Assembly (NCBI RefSeq): GCF_017744045.1
Contig: NZ_JAGHRD010000017.1
DNA: 64,000 bases
Strand: one strand, 5' to 3'
Source of the DNA: Pelagimonas sp017744045
GTDB taxonomy: Bacteria; Pseudomonadota; Alphaproteobacteria; Rhodobacterales; Rhodobacteraceae
A program made the translations under genes and the position numbers. Under the pieces are notes generated by a model. It was not told the origin of the DNA. It saw only the letters and a program-made list of their open reading frames with translations, and searched no databases. Below are positions 43,636-52,312 of the stretch, piece after piece (the first letter of the stretch is position 1; every line of letters starts with the position of its first letter).

Positions 43636-44493
43636 ATGACATTCAAGGCACTGACGGCCATCGCCCTTGTGGCAGGTCTTTCGGCACCTCTGGCCATGGC
43701 GGGCGGCGCGGATGATGACACCATGGTCATCAACGACGAAACCGAAATGGTGACAAAAACTGCAGCTCCGGCGCATCTTGACGGTGCGGTGGACGAAGTG
43801 ATCTCGGGTTGGCATTTTCGCTCCGACGAAACGCAATCCTTACAGTTGGACGATTTTGACAACCCGGGTATGATCTTTGTCGATCAGGCGATGGACATTT
43901 GGAACACCGCCGAAGGATCCGAAGGCAAGGCCTGTGCCGATTGCCATAATGATCCGGCAGAGACCATGGTCGGGGTCAAGGCGACCTATCCCAAGTGGAA
44001 CGAAGAAGCGGGCGAAGTGCGCACCGTGCAGATGCAGGTCAATGATTGCCGGGTCAATCGTATGGGGGCCGAGGCCTGGAAATACGATGCGGGCAAGGCT
44101 GTGAGCATGGAAGCGATGATTTCGCTTCATTCGCGCGGCATGCCAATGAGCGTCGCGATTGACGGTCCAGCCGCAGCCATGTGGGAAAAGGGCAAAGAGA
44201 TGTATTACACCCGCACCGGTCAGCTTGAGCTGAGCTGTGCGAATTGCCACGAAGACAATTATGGCAACTACATCCGCGCCGACCACCTGTCGCAGGGCCA
44301 GATCAACGGGTTCCCGGTCTATCGTTTGAAAAACGCCAAGCTGAACGGTGTGCATTCGCGCTTTAAGGGCTGCGTCCGCGACACCCGCGCTGAAACCTAT
44401 AGCCCCGGCTCCGAGGATTTCATCGCGCTTGAGCTTTATGTTGCCTCGCGCAGCAATGGTCTGTCGGTCGAAAGCCCGTCGGTCCGCAACTAA
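43636..44493 (+). CDS. soxA: SoxA, dihaem cytochrome c subunit of SoxAX
   Basis: 285 residues with a signal peptide (MTFKALTAIALVAGLSAPLAMA). The haem sites are ACADCHN and SCANCHED. The active-site cysteine lies in FKGCVRDTRAETY near the C-terminus and is expected to be the persulfide haem ligand. ATG 43636 was chosen over a frame starting 30 nt earlier, because the signal peptide begins there after GGGAGGAA. Two motifs make it a dihaem (type I) SoxA. A terminator follows. It is unrelated to the sarcosine oxidase soxA at 21822. Confidence 0.93.
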   Translation: MTFKALTAIALVAGLSAPLAMAGGADDDTMVINDETEMVTKTAAPAHLDGAVDEVISGWHFRSDETQSLQLDDFDNPGMIFVDQAMDIWNTAEGSEGKACADCHNDPAETMVGVKATYPKWNEEAGEVRTVQMQVNDCRVNRMGAEAWKYDAGKAVSMEAMISLHSRGMPMSVAIDGPAAAMWEKGKEMYYTRTGQLELSCANCHEDNYGNYIRADHLSQGQINGFPVYRLKNAKLNGVHSRFKGCVRDTRAETYSPGSEDFIALELYVASRSNGLSVESPSVRN

Positions 44494-44501
44494 ACACAAT
44501 G

Positions 44502-44533
44502 CCCCGCGTCGGTCTGGCTGGCGCGGGGTTTTT
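44502..44533 (+). terminator. Rho-independent terminator after soxA
   Basis: CCCCGCG and CGCGGGG pair with a 13-nt loop and are followed by TTTTT, 8 nt after the soxA stop. It splits the cluster into soxXYZA and soxB-onward units. Confidence 0.85.
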
Positions 44534-44545
44534 CCTCCCTGACTT

Positions 44546-44561
44546 ATTCATGATCGTGAAT
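44546..44561. promoter_or_regulatory. Second SoxR-type operator, before soxB
   Basis: ATTCATGATCGTGAAT is an ATTCA-N6-TGAAT dyad, 35 nt before the soxB start and right after the soxA terminator. It shares the arms with the palindrome at 42158, so soxB probably has its own SoxR-controlled promoter. Confidence 0.65.
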
Positions 44562-44596
44562 GCGTTTGCGATAACACTTGAGAGAAAGCACTCCCC

Positions 44597-46294
44597 ATGA
44601 TCTCACGTCGCGATTTCCTGCAAGTCTCCATGGCGGCCTCGGCCATGTATGGCGCATCCGGCTTTGGCAACTGGGCCCGTCTGGCGGCGCAGCAAAGCCT
44701 GACGCAGGACCAGCTGTTGCAGTTTGACACATTTGGCAATGTCTCCCTGATCCATGTAACAGACATCCATGCGCAGCTGATGCCGATCTATTTCCGCGAA
44801 CCGTCGATCAATATCGGGGTAGGGGGCAACAAGGGCGCGGTGCCCCATATCACCGGCGCTGATTTCCGCCGCGCCTATGGGATCGAAGATGGCTCACCCA
44901 GCCATTACGCGCTGAGTGCGGGGGATTTTGAATCGCTGGCCAAGGGCTATGGCAAGGTTGGCGGGCTTGATCGTGTCTCGACCGTTGTGAACGCGATCCG
45001 CGCCGACCGCCCGGATGCGATCCTGCTGGATGGCGGCGATACCTGGCACGGCTCTTACACCTGCTATCACACCGAAGGGCAGGACATGGTCAATGCCATG
45101 AACCACCTGAAGCCCGACGCGATGACCTTCCATTGGGAATTCACCCTGGGCTCTGACCGCGTGGCCGAGATTGTCGAGAGCCTGCCCTTTGCCGCCCTGG
45201 GTCAGAATATCTTTGACGCGGAATGGGATGAGCCAGCCGAGCTGTTCAAACCCTATAAGTTCTTTGAGCGTGGTGGTGTCAAGGTCGCTGTGATCGGCCA
45301 GGCCTTCCCCTATATGCCCATCGCCAACCCGCGCTGGATGTTCCCGGAATACTCATTCGGTATTCGCGACGAAAACATGCAGGCCATGGTGGATGAAGTC
45401 CGCTCCATGGGCGCCGAATGTGTGGTCTGCCTCAGCCATAACGGCTTTGACGTTGATAAAAAGATGGCGGGCAAAGTGACCGGCATCGATGTGATCCTCT
45501 CTGGTCACACCCATGACGCGCTGCCCGAGCCGGTACTGGTCGGCGAAACTATTATTGTCGCCTCTGGGTCGAACGGTAAATTCGTGTCCCGCGTTGATCT
45601 GGATATCCGCGATGGCCGCATGATGGGCTTCCGCCACAAGCTGATCCCGATCTTCTCGGATGTGATCGCCCCGGATCCTGCCATGACCGCCGTGATCAAC
45701 GAGCAGCGCGCGCCTTACGCGGATCAACTGGCCGAAGTCATCGGCCATACCGACAGCACGCTGTATCGTCGTGGCAATTTCAACGGCTCCTGGGATGACC
45801 TGATCTGTGACGCGCTGATTTCCGAGCGCGAGGCCGACATTGCCATGTCGCCTGGCGTGCGTTGGGGACCAAGCCTGCTGCCCGGCGATCCGATCACCCG
45901 CGAAGACATCTGGAACGTCACCTCGATGAGTTATGGCGAGGCCTATCGCTCTGAAATGACAGGTGAATTCATCAAGGTGATCCTTGAAGACGTGGCCGAT
46001 AACATCTTTAACCCCGATCCCTATTATCAACAGGGCGGCGACATGGTTCGTATCGGGGGCATGGGCTATCGCATCGATGTGTCCAAACCGCAGGGCGAAC
46101 GCATCACCGAGATGACCTTGCTCAAGACCGGCGAGGCGATTGACCCGGCCAAGACCTATATCGTCGCCGGTTGGGCCAGCGTGAACGAAGGCACCGAAGG
46201 CCCGCAGATCTGGGATGTGGTCGAAAACCATATTCGCAAACAAGGCACCGTCACGCTTGATCCCAATAACTCCGTCACTGTGGTGGGCACCTAA
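44597..46294 (+). CDS. soxB: SoxB, dimanganese thiosulfohydrolase
   Basis: 565 residues, a normal length. A Tat-type signal (MISRRDFLQVSMAASAM) is followed by a 5'-nucleotidase-type phosphoesterase domain (VTDIHAQLMPIYF, LDGGDTWHGSYTCYHTEGQD, LSGHTHDALPEP). The C-terminal nucleotidase-like domain follows (GVRWGPSLLPG, ITREDIWNVTSMSYGE). It hydrolyses sulfate from SoxY-bound sulfonate. soxC follows 80 nt later. Confidence 0.96.
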   Translation: MISRRDFLQVSMAASAMYGASGFGNWARLAAQQSLTQDQLLQFDTFGNVSLIHVTDIHAQLMPIYFREPSINIGVGGNKGAVPHITGADFRRAYGIEDGSPSHYALSAGDFESLAKGYGKVGGLDRVSTVVNAIRADRPDAILLDGGDTWHGSYTCYHTEGQDMVNAMNHLKPDAMTFHWEFTLGSDRVAEIVESLPFAALGQNIFDAEWDEPAELFKPYKFFERGGVKVAVIGQAFPYMPIANPRWMFPEYSFGIRDENMQAMVDEVRSMGAECVVCLSHNGFDVDKKMAGKVTGIDVILSGHTHDALPEPVLVGETIIVASGSNGKFVSRVDLDIRDGRMMGFRHKLIPIFSDVIAPDPAMTAVINEQRAPYADQLAEVIGHTDSTLYRRGNFNGSWDDLICDALISEREADIAMSPGVRWGPSLLPGDPITREDIWNVTSMSYGEAYRSEMTGEFIKVILEDVADNIFNPDPYYQQGGDMVRIGGMGYRIDVSKPQGERITEMTLLKTGEAIDPAKTYIVAGWASVNEGTEGPQIWDVVENHIRKQGTVTLDPNNSVTVVGT

Positions 46295-46374
46295 GCCCAC
46301 CACCCCGAAATCGGGCCGTTTTGCGACCCACCCATTCACATAGAAGAATTTGATGATCCGAAAGGAGACATGAG

Positions 46375-47655
46375 ATGGCAGAGGAAACCAAATCGGGCCC
46401 GTCCCGCCGCCAGTTCCTGACCAGCGCAGCGGCGCTTGGGGCGGGGGCCGTGGCCGGTGGGGCCAGTGCAGGCACGCCTGACCCGCTGATCACAGAAGTA
46501 CAGGATTGGGCCAGCGGCCTTGGCGATGGGGTTGACGCAACCCCCTATGGTTTGCCGATCTCGCATGAGGGGGATGTGATCCGCCGCAATGTGGAATGGC
46601 TGACCGCCGACACGATCAGCTCGATCAACTTCACACCGATCCATGCGCTTGACGGCACCATCACCCCGCAAGGCTGCGCCTTTGAGCGTCACCATTCCGG
46701 CGCGATTGAGCTGAAGAAAGAAGATTATCGTTTAATGATCAACGGCTTGGTCGATAATCCGCTGGTCTTTACCTATGCTGACCTCGAACGCTTTCCTCGC
46801 CAGAACCACATCTATTTCTGCGAATGTGCGGCCAATACCGGCATGGAATGGGCCGGCGCGCAGCTGAATGGCGCGCAGTTCACCCATGGCATGATCCACA
46901 ACATGGAATATTCCGGCGTCACTCTGCGCAATCTACTGGAAGAGGCCGGATTGGACGCGGCGGGCGATCTGAAAGACAAGTGGGTCTATGTCGAAGGCGC
47001 AGATGCCTCGTCGAATGGCCGCTCGATCCCGATGGAAAAGGCGCTGGATGACGTGCTTGTGGCCTTCAAAGCCAATGGCGAGGCCCTGCGCAAAGAGCAT
47101 GGCTATCCCGTTCGCCTCGTCGTTCCCGGCTGGGAAGGCAATATGTGGATCAAGTGGCTGCGCCGTATCGAGGTCATGGATGGCCCGGTTGAGAGCCGCG
47201 AAGAGACCTCGAAATATACCGACACTTTGGAGGACGGCACCTCGCGCAAATGGACCTGGGTCATGGACGCGAAATCCGTCGTCACCTCCCCCAGCCCGCA
47301 GGCCCCGATCACCCATGGCAAAGGCCCGCTTGTCATCACCGGCATGGCTTGGTCCGGTCACGGGCGCATCACCCGGGTCGATGTCTCCAAAGACGGTGGC
47401 AAGACATGGGAAACCGCGCGTTTGGGCAGCACGCAAGGCGACAACAAAGCGCTCACCCGCTTCTATCTCGACACCACTTGGGATGGCGAAGAGATGCTGC
47501 TGCAAAGCCGCGCCATGGATGAAACCGGCTATGTCCAACCGACCAAGGCGCAGTTGCGCGAAGTGCGCGGGCTGAACTCGATCTATCACAACAATTGTAT
47601 CCAGACCTGGCATGTCAAAGCCAATGGGGAGGCGGAAAATGTCGAAGTTTCTTAA
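46375..47655 (+). CDS. soxC: SoxC, molybdenum cofactor subunit of sulfane dehydrogenase
   Basis: 426 residues. A Tat signal (GPSRRQFLTSAAALGAG) precedes the sulfite-oxidase Mo domain. The Mo-binding cysteine is in IYFCECAANTGMEW, and RLVVPGWEGNMWIKWLRRI is the conserved core. The C-terminal dimerisation domain follows (TGMAWSGHGRITRVDVSKDGG). With SoxD it oxidises the sulfane sulfur on SoxY, giving the non-globule-forming Sox pathway. The stop overlaps soxD by 17 nt. Confidence 0.95.
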   Translation: MAEETKSGPSRRQFLTSAAALGAGAVAGGASAGTPDPLITEVQDWASGLGDGVDATPYGLPISHEGDVIRRNVEWLTADTISSINFTPIHALDGTITPQGCAFERHHSGAIELKKEDYRLMINGLVDNPLVFTYADLERFPRQNHIYFCECAANTGMEWAGAQLNGAQFTHGMIHNMEYSGVTLRNLLEEAGLDAAGDLKDKWVYVEGADASSNGRSIPMEKALDDVLVAFKANGEALRKEHGYPVRLVVPGWEGNMWIKWLRRIEVMDGPVESREETSKYTDTLEDGTSRKWTWVMDAKSVVTSPSPQAPITHGKGPLVITGMAWSGHGRITRVDVSKDGGKTWETARLGSTQGDNKALTRFYLDTTWDGEEMLLQSRAMDETGYVQPTKAQLREVRGLNSIYHNNCIQTWHVKANGEAENVEVS

Positions 47656-48847
47656 ACGTTTGACCGCTGAGACTGAGGGCCGCGCCCGAGCCTGGGTGGG
47701 CGCAGAAAACGCTGAGGAGGAGCACGCGATGCAAGGCACAGCAATCGGGGCACTGGCCCACAACCTTGCGAATGCGCCCTCCCGGGGGGAGGGGCGGGCG
47801 CGGCCCGGCGTGGCCGCCAGGCGGAACCTCTTGATCGGTGCCGCATTGATGACCTTGGCCACCCCGGCCATGGCCGAGAAATATGGCCTTGGCCGCACGG
47901 CTTTGCCCGAAGAAATCGCCGCTTGGGATGTGGATGTGCAACCTGATGGCACCGGCCTGCCGGTCGGGTCTGGCAACGCGTTTGACGGCGAAGAGATCTT
48001 TGCCGAAGCCTGCGCCAGCTGCCATGGCGATTTTGCCGAAGGTATTGATAACTGGCCTAAATTGGCCGGTGGGGCGGATACGCTGGATCATGAGGACCCG
48101 CTGAAAACCGTCGGCTCCTACTGGCCCTACCTCTCCACGACCTGGGATTATGTCAACCGCTCCATGCCCTTTGGCAATGCGCAATCACTCAGCGCGGATG
48201 AGGTCTATGCCATTGTGGCCTATATCCTCTATTCCAACGACATCATCGATGATGAATTCGAGCTGTCGAACGAAACCTTCCTGGATGTGCAGATGCCCAA
48301 TGCTGGTGGCTTTATCATCGACGACCGCGAGGCGACGGAATATGCCCATTGGCGCGGTGAACCCTGCATGGAAAACTGCAAAGACAGCGTCGAAATCACC
48401 ATGCGCGCCACGGTCTTGAATGTGACACCGGACCAGGACCATGGGGACGCCGCAATGGTCGAAGAGGCCAAGGCCACCCCAGCCCCCGAGCCCGAAGCAG
48501 CCCCTGAACCAGAGCCCGAAGTGGCGGCCCTGGATGCAGAGTTGGTCGCCAAAGGGGAAAAGGTCTTTAAGAAGTGCAAGTCCTGCCACCAGGTTGGTGA
48601 CAATGCCAAGCACAAGACCGGCCCGATCCTGAATGGCATCTATGGCGCAGCGATTGGCGGAGCCGAAGGGTTCAAGTATTCCAAGACGATGGCCAGTTTC
48701 GGCGGCACTTGGGATGACGCCAATCTGGCGGGCTTTCTGGCCAAACCTAGGAAGTTCATGAAAGGCACCAAAATGTCCTTTAACGGTCTGAGAAAAGAAG
48801 GCGATATCGCCGCGATGATCGAATATCTGAAATCGGTGTCCCAGTGA
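47639..48847 (+). CDS. soxD: SoxD, dihaem cytochrome c subunit of sulfane dehydrogenase
   Basis: 402 residues with two haem motifs, ACASCHGD and KCKSCHQV. They are joined by a Pro/Glu/Ala-rich linker at about 275-300. ATG 47639 gives MSKFLKRL. A hydrophilic stretch of roughly 70 residues comes before the hydrophobic export segment RRNLLIGAALMTLATPAMA. This is an unusually long n-region, and an internal start near that segment cannot be excluded. It overlaps soxC and ends in TGATG, overlapping the next gene by one base. Confidence 0.9.
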   Translation: MSKFLKRLTAETEGRARAWVGAENAEEEHAMQGTAIGALAHNLANAPSRGEGRARPGVAARRNLLIGAALMTLATPAMAEKYGLGRTALPEEIAAWDVDVQPDGTGLPVGSGNAFDGEEIFAEACASCHGDFAEGIDNWPKLAGGADTLDHEDPLKTVGSYWPYLSTTWDYVNRSMPFGNAQSLSADEVYAIVAYILYSNDIIDDEFELSNETFLDVQMPNAGGFIIDDREATEYAHWRGEPCMENCKDSVEITMRATVLNVTPDQDHGDAAMVEEAKATPAPEPEAAPEPEPEVAALDAELVAKGEKVFKKCKSCHQVGDNAKHKTGPILNGIYGAAIGGAEGFKYSKTMASFGGTWDDANLAGFLAKPRKFMKGTKMSFNGLRKEGDIAAMIEYLKSVSQ

Positions 48848-49557
48848 TGCGCCGGTTTGCATTTGCATGTGCTCTCGCATTGGCCCCGTTCGGGGCCGTG
48901 CAAGCCGAGGAAGAGGCCGAAGCGCTGGGTGATGCCGCCCGCGGCGAACAGCTCTATCGCGCCTGTATCGGCTGTCACCAGGTGGGCGAGGGGGCTCAAC
49001 ATGACAAAGGGCCCAGCCTGAACGATCTTTTCGGTCGTCGTGCAGGCAGCATGGAAGGGTTTGAATACTCTGCCGGGCTGAAGCGCGCCTTTGCGGATGG
49101 CATGGTCTGGGATATCGAACACCTTAACGCCTATCTGGAAAATCCGAAGGTCCTGGTTTCGCGCACCAATATGGATTACCGCGGTATGAAGAAACCGCAG
49201 GACCGGCGCGATGTGCTGGCTTACCTGCGCACCTTCTCCGCCAGCCCGCAGGACATTCCGGAATCCGAACCCACCGCCCTGGCTTATAATGTCGAGCTGA
49301 CGCCCGAGATCCTGGCGATTGTTGGTGACCCGGAATATGGCGAATATCTCGCCTCAGAGTGCCTGACCTGCCATCAGATCAACGGGGACGATGATGGTAT
49401 TCCGGGCATTGCCTATTGGTACGAAGAGGACTTTGTCATCGCCATGCATGCCTACAAACAAAAGCTGCGTCCGCATCCGGTGATGCAGATGATGGCGGGG
49501 CGGTTGAGCGACGAAGAAATCGCAGCGCTAGCCGCGTATTTCGCCAATCTGGAATAG
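48847..49557 (+). CDS. soxE: SoxE, dihaem c-type cytochrome
   Basis: 236 residues. A signal peptide (MRRFAFACALALAPFGAVQA) is followed by two haem motifs, GCHQVGEG after CIG (CIGCH) and CLTCHQ. The second half has a DDDGIPGIAYWYEEDFVI segment. In Paracoccus SoxE pairs with SoxF. The start is ATG 48847, although GTG 48844 lies in frame immediately before it. A gap of 322 nt separates it from soxF. Confidence 0.88.
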   Translation: MRRFAFACALALAPFGAVQAEEEAEALGDAARGEQLYRACIGCHQVGEGAQHDKGPSLNDLFGRRAGSMEGFEYSAGLKRAFADGMVWDIEHLNAYLENPKVLVSRTNMDYRGMKKPQDRRDVLAYLRTFSASPQDIPESEPTALAYNVELTPEILAIVGDPEYGEYLASECLTCHQINGDDDGIPGIAYWYEEDFVIAMHAYKQKLRPHPVMQMMAGRLSDEEIAALAAYFANLE

Positions 49558-49706
49558 TGTCACACAGAGGAAAGGGTCAGGTATTCCGCAATTGTTCCAA
49601 ATAGTCAGATGCTTCAGAGTAAGGGCAGGGATTGGGTTTCCGATCCCGTCTCCCCTTGTCTCTGCCGGGGCCTCCCGCCCGGCGCATTTGATTGGAACCT
49701 TTAACG

Positions 49707-49784
49707 ATGTCCTTTTCAGCCCGCATTCTCGTTCTGGGAACGGTGCTGGCTTTGGCGGCTGCCTTTGGTCTGTTGCCAAGCTGA
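49707..49784 (+). CDS. Possible 25-residue hydrophobic miniprotein between soxE and soxF
   Basis: ATG 49707 opens a frame of 25 codons encoding MSFSARILVLGTVL and a further LALAAAFGLLPS, an uninterrupted hydrophobic helix after an Arg. The ribosome site is weak (TTGGAACC) and no homologue is known to me. The stretch around it (49558-49879) otherwise holds the terminator at 49811. Confidence 0.3.
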   Translation: MSFSARILVLGTVLALAAAFGLLPS

Positions 49785-49810
49785 CCGGTCCCATCATTTC
49801 TAAAACCATC

Positions 49811-49841
49811 ACCCCGTGGCCCGACCGGCTGCGGGGTTTTT
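49811..49841 (+). terminator. Rho-independent terminator before soxF
   Basis: ACCCCG and CGGGGT pair around a GC-rich loop, followed by TTTTT, 39 nt before the soxF start. It suggests that soxBCDE ends here and that soxF is read through, or has a promoter in the short gap. Confidence 0.7.
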
Positions 49842-49879
49842 CGCTTTCATAAGTCACGGACAACAAGGAGGAGACGACC

Positions 49880-51139
49880 ATGACACTCAACAGACGCGCC
49901 TTTATCGGCACGGCGGCGGCGGCGACCACGCTGGCAGCCCCCATGGTGCGCGCGATGGGAAAACCCCGCGCGGTGGTGATTGGCGGCGGGGCAGGCGGGG
50001 CCACAGCGGCGCGCTATATCGCCAAGGACAGCAAGGGCGAGGTGGATGTAACCCTGATCGAACCCACCCGCACCTATTACACCTGCTTCTTTTCCAATCT
50101 CTATATCGGCGGTTTCCGCGAGCTGAGCTCAATCGGTCACACCTATGGCACCCTGGCTGCTGAATACGGCATCAACGTTGTGCATGATTGGGCGACAGGC
50201 GTGGATCGCGACGCCAAGACGGTTGCATTGGCGGGCGGTGGCTCGGTGCCTTATGACCGTTTGGTCATCAGCCCCGGTATTGATTTTGTCGACGGCGCGG
50301 TTCCCGGCTGGTCCACGGCGGCACAGGGCAAAATGCCCCATGCTTACAAGGCCGGGACACAAAGCGAACTGCTCAAGCGTCAGATCATGGCCATGCCCGA
50401 GGGCGGCACCTATGTCATGGTTGCCCCGCCCAACCCGTTCCGCTGCCCGCCCGGGCCGTATGAGCGGATCTCGATGGTGGCGCATTACCTCAAGAACAAC
50501 AATCCGACCGCCAAGATCATCATCGCCGACCCCAAGCCGAAATTCTCCAAACAAGCGCTGTTTGAGGAAGGCTGGGCCAAGCATTACGATGGCATGATCG
50601 AACGCATCGGCCCTGATTTCGGCGGCAACAATGTTTCGGTCAACCCGGACACAATGGAGGTCGATATTGACGGCGAAGTGGTCAAGGCCGATGTCTGCAA
50701 CGTTATCCCGGCACAAAAGGCCGGTTTGATCTGCGAGGCCGCCGGCCTGACCGAGGGCAACTGGGCCCCTGTTTCCGGCCACACGATGCAAAGCCGTTTG
50801 GACGATAATGTCCACATTCTCGGCGATGCCTCGGCGCAAGGCGACATGCCGAAATCCGGCTTCTCGGCCAATTCTCAGGCCAAGGTGGCGGCAATGGCCG
50901 TGCGCGGAGCGCTGACCGGGTCCAAGGTTTTCCCGGCGAAATTCTCAAACACTTGCTGGTCGCTGATCGACACGGATGACGGGGTCAAGGTGGGCGCGTC
51001 CTATGAGGCGACGGATGAGAAAATCGCCAAGGTGGACGGCTTTATCTCAGCCACCGGCGAAGACGCGGAGCTGCGCAAACGCACCTATGAGGAAAGCGTT
51101 GGCTGGTATGCCGGCATCACCTCGGACATGTTTGGCTAA
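49880..51139 (+). CDS. soxF: SoxF, flavoprotein of the FccB (sulfide dehydrogenase) family
   Basis: 419 residues. A Tat signal (NRRAFIGTAAAATTLAAP) is followed by the FAD fold RAVVIGGGAGGATAAR. A redox-type cysteine is in YYTCFFSN, and CPPGPYERIS is conserved later. HILGDASAQGDMPKSGFSA and the last NTCWSLIDTDDG segment are typical of flavocytochrome c sulfide dehydrogenase flavoproteins. It acts with SoxE and improves thiosulfate oxidation in vitro in Paracoccus. AAGGAGG precedes the ATG. Confidence 0.92.
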   Translation: MTLNRRAFIGTAAAATTLAAPMVRAMGKPRAVVIGGGAGGATAARYIAKDSKGEVDVTLIEPTRTYYTCFFSNLYIGGFRELSSIGHTYGTLAAEYGINVVHDWATGVDRDAKTVALAGGGSVPYDRLVISPGIDFVDGAVPGWSTAAQGKMPHAYKAGTQSELLKRQIMAMPEGGTYVMVAPPNPFRCPPGPYERISMVAHYLKNNNPTAKIIIADPKPKFSKQALFEEGWAKHYDGMIERIGPDFGGNNVSVNPDTMEVDIDGEVVKADVCNVIPAQKAGLICEAAGLTEGNWAPVSGHTMQSRLDDNVHILGDASAQGDMPKSGFSANSQAKVAAMAVRGALTGSKVFPAKFSNTCWSLIDTDDGVKVGASYEATDEKIAKVDGFISATGEDAELRKRTYEESVGWYAGITSDMFG

Positions 51140-51152
51140 GCGGTTGTGGAAA

Positions 51153-51187
51153 AAAGAAAGGGCGCAACGCCGGTTGCGCCCTTTTCT
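51153..51187. terminator. Bidirectional terminator after soxF
   Basis: GGGCGCAAC and GTTGCGCCC form a 9-bp stem with a 4-nt loop. A-rich and T-rich flanks suit convergent use by soxF and the aldo/keto reductase gene. Confidence 0.9.
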
Positions 51188-52017
51188 TACATCAATTTGA
51201 AAACCGACGGGTCGGGCCCGGTGCGTAAGCCTTTGTCCAACGTGGCAATTGCCGCCATTTCCGCGTCTGTGAGCTCAAAGTCGAACACATTCAGGTTCTC
51301 CGCCTGACGTGCTGGATTGACCGAGCGGGTGATCACCGTCAATTCGCGTTGGATCAGCCAGCGCAGCACCACTTGCGCCGGGGATTTCCCGGTGCGCGCC
51401 GCGGCGTCAGTGATGGGTTTGCTGGCAAATTCGGCCCCATTCCCCAAAGGCGTCCAAGCCTGCACCAAAACGCCCAGCTCTTTGCAGACCTTGCACAATT
51501 CCGGCTGCTGCAGTTGCGGATTGACCTCGATCTGATTGATCGCAGGGGTGACGCCGGTTGCATCAATGATGTGTTTCAGATGGTCCGCATTGAAGTTGGA
51601 CACGCCAATCGATGCGATCTTCCCTTCCTTTTGCAGCTCAATCAGCGTTTCCCAAGTTTCGACATAGAGGCTCTGCATCGGAACCGGCCAGTGAATGAGA
51701 ACCAGGTCCAACTGTTCCACCCCAATGCTGGTCAGGCTGCGTTCCACCGAGGCGCGGGTTTTCTCGCGGCCATGGGAATTGTTCCAGACTTTGCTGGTCA
51801 GGAACACATCCTTGCGCTCAATCCCCGAGGCCTTCAGCCCTGCGCCCTGTTCGACCTCATTGCCATAGATCCACGCCCCATCCACCAGCCGATATCCCAG
51901 CCCAAGCGCCGAAGACACCGCCGCAGCAGTTTGATCCGCAGGGATCGACCAGATGCCAAACCCAAGCTGGTCGATATAGCGCCCGTCATTCATAAGTATC
52001 TTAGGTGAGAAAGACAT
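51187..52017 (-). CDS. Aldo/keto reductase
   Basis: 276 residues, a normal length. The catalytic tetrad is Asp/Tyr in LVDGAWIYGNE, Lys in FLTSKVWNN and His in LVLIHWPVP. The NADPH-binding end includes VITRSVNPARQAENL. The commonest motif DTAxxYxNE reads DGAWIYGNE here, a mild variant. The substrate cannot be assigned. It is transcribed alone, towards soxF. Confidence 0.88.
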   Translation of the reverse strand: MSFSPKILMNDGRYIDQLGFGIWSIPADQTAAAVSSALGLGYRLVDGAWIYGNEVEQGAGLKASGIERKDVFLTSKVWNNSHGREKTRASVERSLTSIGVEQLDLVLIHWPVPMQSLYVETWETLIELQKEGKIASIGVSNFNADHLKHIIDATGVTPAINQIEVNPQLQQPELCKVCKELGVLVQAWTPLGNGAEFASKPITDAAARTGKSPAQVVLRWLIQRELTVITRSVNPARQAENLNVFDFELTDAEMAAIATLDKGLRTGPDPSVFKLM

Positions 52018-52312
52018 CCGGAGACCTTTGATTTGATTTCGAAGTTAGGAATTTTTACGCTGGTTTCTGTAAAAACGCAATCATTCAAATAAATTCGAAA
52101 AAAATAGAAATTCGGTCAACCCAAGGCTGGTTGCGAAACCTCTAACCCCAAGCCCGCATGTGATCCTGCCCATCCCAGCGGGCCAGGTGTTCATCTCTTG
52201 GTAGAACCGGCTTTTTCCCGCCATCCCCTTGCAGCCCCCTAGGGGCGGCACTAAGACTCTATCAATACCTAGGCATTAGGCAGTTACCAGAGACTTAGCA
52301 GGCGGGACCGCG
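52018..52312. other. Divergent intergenic region between the aldo/keto reductase and clpP
   Basis: 295 bases, AT-rich at the left and with a CCCCTAGGGG palindrome near 52237. The clpP promoter must lie here, but no clear sigma-32 or sigma-70 hexamer pair stands out. Confidence 0.4.
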
